Below, piece after piece: positions 54,855-59,450 of a stretch of DNA of 59,450 nucleotides. The position numbers and the translations under genes are program-made. Below the pieces are notes generated by a model that was not told the origin of the DNA, ran no database searches, and worked only from the letters and a program-made list of their open reading frames with translations. This stretch comes from Candidatus Kuenenia stuttgartensis (GTDB lineage: Bacteria; Planctomycetota; Planctomycetia; Planctomycetales; Planctomycetaceae): assembly GCA_945861975.1 (NCBI GenBank), contig CAMAXD010000002.1, positions 1 to 59,450 of the forward strand, written 5' to 3'. Position 1 is the stretch's first letter, and each line of letters begins with the position of its first letter.

Positions 54855-55020
54855 CCTTCTCCCCCTCGGGGGGAGAAGGTGGCCGATAGGCCGGATGAGG
54901 GGGGGGCTTAGAAGGCAGCGTGCTAAAACGGCCCCCTCGCCCCGGCCCTCTCCCCCAGTTTTTTGCAAGAACGCTGCCAGGTGACGCCACGCAGCATCCG
55001 CAAAAAAATGGGGGAGAGGG
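54855..55020. repeat. Palindromic intergenic repeat element between convergent genes
   Basis: The left part, CCTTCTCCCCC-TCG-GGGGGAGAAGG (54855-54879), is followed by TGGCCGATAGGCCGGATGAGG, a sequence style seen in many bacterial intergenic repeats. The right part has 21-base arms (CCCTCTCCCCCAGTTTTTTGC region 54946-54966 and its partner 55000-55020) with one mismatch. It lies between the stops of the LamG and DUF4838 genes and could terminate both. Confidence 0.8.
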
Positions 55021-55047
55021 GGAAATATGGCGCTGTCCAGCGAGGCA

Positions 55048-57597
55048 TCAATTCTTCGGGGCGTGGTCAATCCGCAGCCGCTTGTAATACCCGGAGTGCC
55101 AGGTGGGAGAAGTTCCGATCAGCCAGGGACTGCTCACATGGCTGGGGACTTTCGAATCCGGCAGAGGATAGGATTCTATGTTGAATAAGAAATCCTGCTG
55201 ACGCGTTCCTTCGGCCCCAGGCTCTATGGTCACGTCAATATCCGACCAAAGGAAGCGAAGTTCGCTGGTCACACGGGTATCGGTGACATGTGCTGCCGAC
55301 TGGCTGTGTGCCTTTCGATCTTTGACGACGCGCAGTCCACCGTTCTCGTCGTAGTCATAGTAGTAGGCATTCAATGATTGCGGACCATTGTTCTTTGTTG
55401 CGTAGAGCGACAGTTGAACGCCTTTGCGGTCTGCCCCCATCAAGGTGACTCCAAGAATTGCCGAAGCCTTATCGGCAGGCTGGTCGACTCCCAGGTAAAG
55501 AGCTTCTGGTGTCCATGCGAGTCGAATACTGGTCGGATTATCATTCGCCTGAGCCGGATCTCGCGGCACCAGCCGAGACGATTTACTGAGCCCCCAGAAT
55601 GCTTCGTTCAACTGACCATCGAGAGTCACATCGGCATCGGTGATGGCCACCGGGCGATGTTCAAATTCGGTATCCTCGAGCTGGAGTTTCTCCATCAGAG
55701 TTAGCCCGTTCTCGATGAAGGGCCTTGCCAGTTTCTGACCGTCTGCATTAAAAACGGTAGCGATGTAGAGGTTCCAGTCTTCTCGATGGCGTCGCAGAAT
55801 CTCGTCACGTGCGGGAAACCCGTGCGGTTCGGCAGGATCACGGCCACGAAGATGTGATTCAAGCCACAGGAAGACTGAGTCGATGACAATTCGTTCGCGG
55901 CGAACATGAGTCTGTCGAACTGGATCGTCGTTTGTCAGTCGCATCGCTTCATCAAGCCAGCGATACGCATCAGTAGAGAATTCGCTGTCACAAAACGCTT
56001 CGGCCCAGACCTGCCTTTGAACATCCACAACGCGAAGAGAAAGATCGGCTTGTCGCTGCTCGATTCTCTCCAGCAATTGATGCATCGGCTTTGCGGCGGG
56101 ACCGTAATAGCCATTGCAAAATGCTTCTACCAGCAAATCAGGGTTCTTTGAAGGATCATCGATCAGCTTCAAACCAACCCAGGTTCTCAATGGCATGAAC
56201 GACTGCAAATCGACGCTCACAGGTTCTGCGTTGATGCCTGCGCCGAAGAGATCTTCAATCTCGATCGTGACAAGCTCTACGCCCGACTTCTGAAACATCT
56301 TCACATCTTCCGAGATTGCACGTACATTCGTCGATGGGGCGAAGAACCCGGGCGGATGTTGCTGAAAGACTCGCCAGTAGTCCCACACGCCAAGCTTGCA
56401 ATCTTTTTGCTGCCAGCCAGCGAACACAGACATTAGCCTTTTGTTGCGAGGATGAGTCAACGGATGAGTCAGATCTGAGAGGCCGTAGTTGTCGCAGTAT
56501 CGCACAACCACATTCGATGCCGGCCGCAAAGTGTGAGGCGCGTTCAAGGTGAAGTTATAAGCTTCCGTCTGGACCGTGACGTTCGGGAATTCATCCTTGA
56601 GACCGTTGGCGACGTGGTTTACGAATTCAATTAAGGGCCCGCTTTCAGAGCCCTCGCGTTCCATCACGGCCTTGCAATCAGGACAAAGACACAGGTTCGC
56701 TGTGTTGTCATTTTGCGACAAGACCAGCCACTCTGCGGATGCTCGTCCTTCTGTTTTTGCAGCAGTCTGATCATCTCGCAAAAATTGTCTGGCTCGGTCC
56801 AAAACGATGCGGCGAACATCGGAGTTGGTCATGCACAGTTGCGTCCACGCAGACGGAGTCCCCATGTCGTCGGTAATTCGCTTACCAGCCGAATCCATTC
56901 CGAAGTATTCCGGATGAGTATTCGCGAACTCCTTTGATGAGATAAAGTTGCCGAAGGAATGCACGCCCGTCGGAATCATTCTGGAGTGGCCGCCGACCGC
57001 TTCTCGACCGTCGATAATGTTCTTGTTCCAGACTCGAAACTTCTCCGCTAGTCGGCCATCCTGAGCTGGGTAGCCATAGGGAAACCCTGTGAAAATTTGC
57101 CGAACTGGAAAGGCAGGGCGGCCACTTCTCTCGACTGCCGGCAATGTCAGTGTTGAGCGTTCCGGCACAACTTCGGTGAAAGGATCCAGTACCAGAATCC
57201 CAACTTCCTTTTCCAGGAACTCGGTCACAGAATAGATTGTTCCTCGCGGCGGCCCACCTGCGAGAATGATCGATGGTGCCGCAATTCGAACGTGCCATTC
57301 CTCGGGCTTCATGCCCGCCTTGTCAAAGCCCGCAAGACTGGCTGCACGAGTGGTACCGACATAGATGCTTGTTGCGGGTGCGGCAGGATCGTCTTCGTTA
57401 ATGATCCTGAAATCTGCGTTGGTCACCTGTTTCAAAGCCACCGATAACCACTCGGCGGCCGTGACTTCTTCAGGACTGGGCTTTGTCGGTGTCACGATGA
57501 CATAGTCTGTGCGACCATCCTTCGACAACGTGATCTCTTCAGCTTGTAGCCGGGAACTCAGAGCCAGCAAGCAGACCAGTATGCAGCGAGCAACCAT
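55048..57597 (-). CDS. Exported DUF4838 protein with CBM9-like C-terminal domain
   Basis: The ATG at 57597 opens a signal peptide (MVARCILVCLLALSSRLQAE); the frame is open to 57666. Residues about 25-150 resemble the alpha-glucuronidase-like N-terminal domain (PSPEEVTAAEWLSVALKQVT, IYVGTTRAASLAGF, GTIYSVTEFLEKEVGILVLD). The DUF4838 domain follows (about 220-480: LSQNDNTANLCLCPDCKAV, FPNVTVQTEAYNFT, CKLGVWDYWRVFQ). The C-terminal 200 residues resemble a CBM9-like sugar-binding domain (DADVTLDGQLNEAFW, RLAWTPEALYLGVDQPAD, VKDRKAHSQSAAHVTDTR). DUF4838 proteins are presumed polysaccharide-active, but no activity is established. The start lies 66 bases past the stop of the upstream esterase fragment, so both may have been in one transcript. 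Confidence 0.88.
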   Translation of the reverse strand: MVARCILVCLLALSSRLQAEEITLSKDGRTDYVIVTPTKPSPEEVTAAEWLSVALKQVTNADFRIINEDDPAAPATSIYVGTTRAASLAGFDKAGMKPEEWHVRIAAPSIILAGGPPRGTIYSVTEFLEKEVGILVLDPFTEVVPERSTLTLPAVERSGRPAFPVRQIFTGFPYGYPAQDGRLAEKFRVWNKNIIDGREAVGGHSRMIPTGVHSFGNFISSKEFANTHPEYFGMDSAGKRITDDMGTPSAWTQLCMTNSDVRRIVLDRARQFLRDDQTAAKTEGRASAEWLVLSQNDNTANLCLCPDCKAVMEREGSESGPLIEFVNHVANGLKDEFPNVTVQTEAYNFTLNAPHTLRPASNVVVRYCDNYGLSDLTHPLTHPRNKRLMSVFAGWQQKDCKLGVWDYWRVFQQHPPGFFAPSTNVRAISEDVKMFQKSGVELVTIEIEDLFGAGINAEPVSVDLQSFMPLRTWVGLKLIDDPSKNPDLLVEAFCNGYYGPAAKPMHQLLERIEQRQADLSLRVVDVQRQVWAEAFCDSEFSTDAYRWLDEAMRLTNDDPVRQTHVRRERIVIDSVFLWLESHLRGRDPAEPHGFPARDEILRRHREDWNLYIATVFNADGQKLARPFIENGLTLMEKLQLEDTEFEHRPVAITDADVTLDGQLNEAFWGLSKSSRLVPRDPAQANDNPTSIRLAWTPEALYLGVDQPADKASAILGVTLMGADRKGVQLSLYATKNNGPQSLNAYYYDYDENGGLRVVKDRKAHSQSAAHVTDTRVTSELRFLWSDIDVTIEPGAEGTRQQDFLFNIESYPLPDSKVPSHVSSPWLIGTSPTWHSGYYKRLRIDHAPKN

Positions 57598-57662
57598 GTT
57601 TTCGCTCTTCAAGTGTCCAACAGAAATGAGACGAGACTCAAAACGACGTAACCCCGCCACAT

Positions 57663-58016
57663 TCATTCCGGTGCGGGTACAAGCAGTTTTCTCATAGCAT
57701 AACCCATCGCCTCACCAATGAGACAATAGGTTTCCGCATTTGAGTTCCAGTGATATCCCTGTCCGCTGGGAGATTGTTCCTGCGGACGCCAGAATGATTT
57801 GGTGCAGACAAAGGCAACGTTGCCCTGAAACTCCGGATACTCCGCAACTGCCGCCGCCTGTGCTTTCATCAATGAAAATGTTTCATATCGTTGTACCTGT
57901 TCTTCAGAGTCGAACGTTCCAGAGATCATTCCGGAACCAAAACTGCCGTGAGCTTTTTGCAATGGCTCAACACCTGGAGTGAATTCGTGTGCACGTTGGC
58001 GCAGGATATTCTTCAA
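57663..58016 (-). pseudogene. C-terminal fragment of a sialate O-acetylesterase (SASA-type)
   Basis: The 117-codon frame reads YETFSLMKAQAAAVAEYPEF, QGNVAFVCTKSFWRPQEQSP, GYHWNSNAETYCLIGEAMGYA. These are the last blocks of SASA-domain carbohydrate esterases, including the conserved GYHWNSNAETY, which carries the catalytic-His region. The GQSN nucleophile block, signal peptide and first 150-200 residues are missing; nothing upstream to 58223 rebuilds them. I call it a 5'-truncated remnant. Its stop at 57663 precedes the DUF4838 gene on the same strand. Confidence 0.72.
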
Positions 58017-58223
58017 GAGTGACCTCTACGACTTTCCGGGCGGGTCAAAACCATTCAAGATGTCTACTCTGCCATTTCACGCTCAATGTCGCTGTCAGAC
58101 AGACAGCCTCTTCTTATGTCTTGATGGTCAATCCCGAAATGTTTCCACTCAAGCGAGTTCGACAGTCGGGATCTTCACGTTTCCTCAATCATTGTCGATC
58201 AACATCAACGGCCGTTTGGCCTG

Positions 58224-59177
58224 ATGATGTCCCTTCTGTTGCCGGAGCAAAAATTGAAAATTTCAGGATCAGCCATTTTGTGCCTGCTGTGTTGTTGCTC
58301 GTCTGGAAGAGCGGATGATTTTCGAATCCTGTCCTGGAACGTCGAAAGCAATCGTCCGGGACAGCCTCCCGTGAGCGATCCGGCCACGATTGCGACTGAA
58401 ATTCGTCAACTGGCCACCACTGAGGCAACTCGTTTTTCCATCCTGATTCTCAGCGAAGTTGAACCTGTAACAGTCGATCGTTTTCAGTCAGCTGCGGCCG
58501 AAGGTCTTGGCACAACTGTTGATTTTGTAACATCTGCCAGCGGAGGATTCGGCGACACAGACAGTTTGATGATGCTTGTTGATACGTCAAAATTCGAGAT
58601 TCAGGATGCCCTCGAAATCCATCGCCACGGCGGCTTAAAAGGAAACTTTACCAATCCTGCGGACGCTTCAGAACCCGGAGCGTTGCGTGCTCGTTCGCCA
58701 CTTGCGGTCAAGCTGGCTTTCAAGTCGAACGGAACGACGTTCTGGGTGATCGCCAATCATCTGGCCCGAGGTGAGGCAGACCTTCGGACTGAGCAGGCTC
58801 GAATGTTGCGTCAATGGGCGATGGATTCTCGTGAGCCGGTCGTAGCGGCTGGAGATTTCAATTTTGACTTCGACTTCAAAACTCAACAGGGGAATCCTGG
58901 ATTTCAGGCGATGATGGAAGGAGATGTCTGGACCTGGCTAAAGCCTGATCCATTGGTTGACTCCAACTGGTCTGATGATCGCCAAATCAAGGATCGACGA
59001 GTTGATCGTTATCCGGATTCAATTCTGGATTTTGTCTTTGTGGCCAACGATGCGAAAAAATGGAATGGTGTCTCCAATGTTGTTGTACGGCGTGGAGATT
59101 TTCCAGACAGTGACAAGACCAGCGACCATCGTCCATTGTTGACAGCTTTCCGGCTGGCAGGCCAACCCGTTAAATAG
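58224..59177 (+). CDS. Endonuclease/exonuclease/phosphatase family protein, exported
   Basis: The 317-aa protein starts with a signal peptide (ILCLLCCCSSGRADD), possibly a lipoprotein-like Cys cluster. The core follows the EEP (DNase I-like) order: FRILSWNVESN (strand with the first Asn), LILSEVEPV (metal-binding Glu), FWVIANHLARGEADLRTEQ (His), VVAAGDFNFDFDF (GDFN with Asp and Asn), ILDFVFVAND (DFVF) and KTSDHRPLLTAF (SDH with catalytic His). All key residues are present, so it should be active. EEP proteins cut phosphodiester bonds in DNA, lipids or nucleotides; the exported location suggests an extracellular substrate. The start may be 58224 or a nearby Met. It diverges from the esterase fragment. 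Confidence 0.88.
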   Translation: MMSLLLPEQKLKISGSAILCLLCCCSSGRADDFRILSWNVESNRPGQPPVSDPATIATEIRQLATTEATRFSILILSEVEPVTVDRFQSAAAEGLGTTVDFVTSASGGFGDTDSLMMLVDTSKFEIQDALEIHRHGGLKGNFTNPADASEPGALRARSPLAVKLAFKSNGTTFWVIANHLARGEADLRTEQARMLRQWAMDSREPVVAAGDFNFDFDFKTQQGNPGFQAMMEGDVWTWLKPDPLVDSNWSDDRQIKDRRVDRYPDSILDFVFVANDAKKWNGVSNVVVRRGDFPDSDKTSDHRPLLTAFRLAGQPVK

Positions 59178-59262
59178 GACAATAGGCAGTCTTGAGTTCG
59201 GTGCCGCATATTCCACTTGTGTCGTTCCGCTGGCAACTCTTCATTCAGGCCTCGAGTACTCC

Positions 59263-59450
59263 ATGGCTGCTTCGAAGTTACTCGTTGAGCGAGTTCGACA
59301 CCTGCTTTCAAGACGTCGAGGGATTACCGAGAAGAAAATGTTCGGTGGAGTCTGCTTCCTGCTGAACGGAAACATGCTGGTTGCCGTCTGGAACGACTCG
59401 TTGATCGCTCGATTGGGCATCGAGCAAGCCATCATCGCACTGAAGGAACC
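59263..59450 (+). CDS. TfoX N-terminal domain protein, 5' part only (cut by the window edge)
   Basis: The plus-strand frame from the ATG at 59263 reads VRHLLSRRRGITEKKMFGGV, FLLNGNMLVAVWNDSLIARLG, and runs off the window after 62 codons. TfoX N-terminal domains show the pattern KKMFGG...LLNGNML..V...SLI.RLG, which matches well. In gamma-proteobacteria TfoX/Sxy activates competence genes; in other bacteria small TfoX-domain proteins are common and mostly uncharacterised. No strong ribosome site lies just before the ATG. The gene is 85 bases past the upstream stop. Confidence 0.75.
   Translation, partial: MAASKLLVERVRHLLSRRRGITEKKMFGGVCFLLNGNMLVAVWNDSLIARLGIEQAIIALKE

Overview
The window looks like chromosomal DNA from a planctomycete of the Planctomycetaceae type. 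The evidence is the gene content: two DUF1501 proteins, a PSCyt1-DUF1549-DUF1553 protein, a Tat-exported Gfo/Idh/MocA oxidoreductase, a DUF4838 protein, a very large secretin with glycine-rich inserts, and many signal-peptide proteins without close relatives elsewhere. Starts are often GTG or TTG behind a good AGGAGG-like ribosome site, and intergenic spaces are long. No tRNA, rRNA, CRISPR array, integrase or complete transposon was seen.

Layout. 1-6.2 kb: small exported proteins, a CDF metal transporter, a degraded sulfatase-like gene, a helical exported protein and FxsA. 6.3-10 kb: a DUF1501 protein, a broken fusion of an SGNH acetylesterase with a DUF6807 protein, and a secreted alpha/beta hydrolase. 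10-16.5 kb: an orphan sensor kinase, a two-helix membrane peptide, a possible PD-(D/E)XK-like DNA-binding protein, a Tat-exported NodB-like protein and an MFS transporter ending at a strong terminator. 16.9-23.8 kb: a small exported protein, an OprB-type porin and the secretin. 24.6-30 kb: a co-directional set of HDOD protein, SthA-like transhydrogenase (ATGA overlap), NtrB-like kinase and NtrC-like sigma-54 activator. 30.2-33.3 kb: a NirB-like FAD reductase, then about 1.7 kb of gene-poor, apparently decaying DNA with a hydrolase remnant. 33.3-43.8 kb: a minus-strand run (beta-propeller/FG-GAP protein, PSCyt1-DUF1549-DUF1553 protein, four-helix-bundle protein, DUF1501 protein, Gfo/Idh/MocA oxidoreductase) that resembles planctomycete polymer-degradation loci. 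43.8-50.8 kb: a frameshifted BPSS1187-like hydrolase, a hybrid PAS histidine kinase and a CheB-CheR-PAS fusion. 51.4-59.5 kb: a LamG/glycosidase-like exported protein, a DUF4838 protein, a C-terminal fragment of a sialate O-acetylesterase, an endonuclease/exonuclease/phosphatase-family protein and the start of a TfoX-domain protein.

Two themes stand out. First, at least four, probably five, exported ester hydrolase or sulfatase genes are truncated, fused or frameshifted, while neighbouring regulatory and housekeeping genes look intact. Second, there are several kinds of small palindromic or CT-rich repeats. One CT-rich family flanks the four-helix-bundle gene, appears to encode the N-terminus of the adjacent DUF1501 protein, and has a related copy inside the DUF1553 gene. 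I did not find a clear new defence or biosynthetic system. The best candidates for new biology are the CT-repeat/four-helix-bundle insertion, the 12.4 kb nuclease-like protein, and the HDOD-SthA-kinase-activator cluster with an altered GAFTGA loop.
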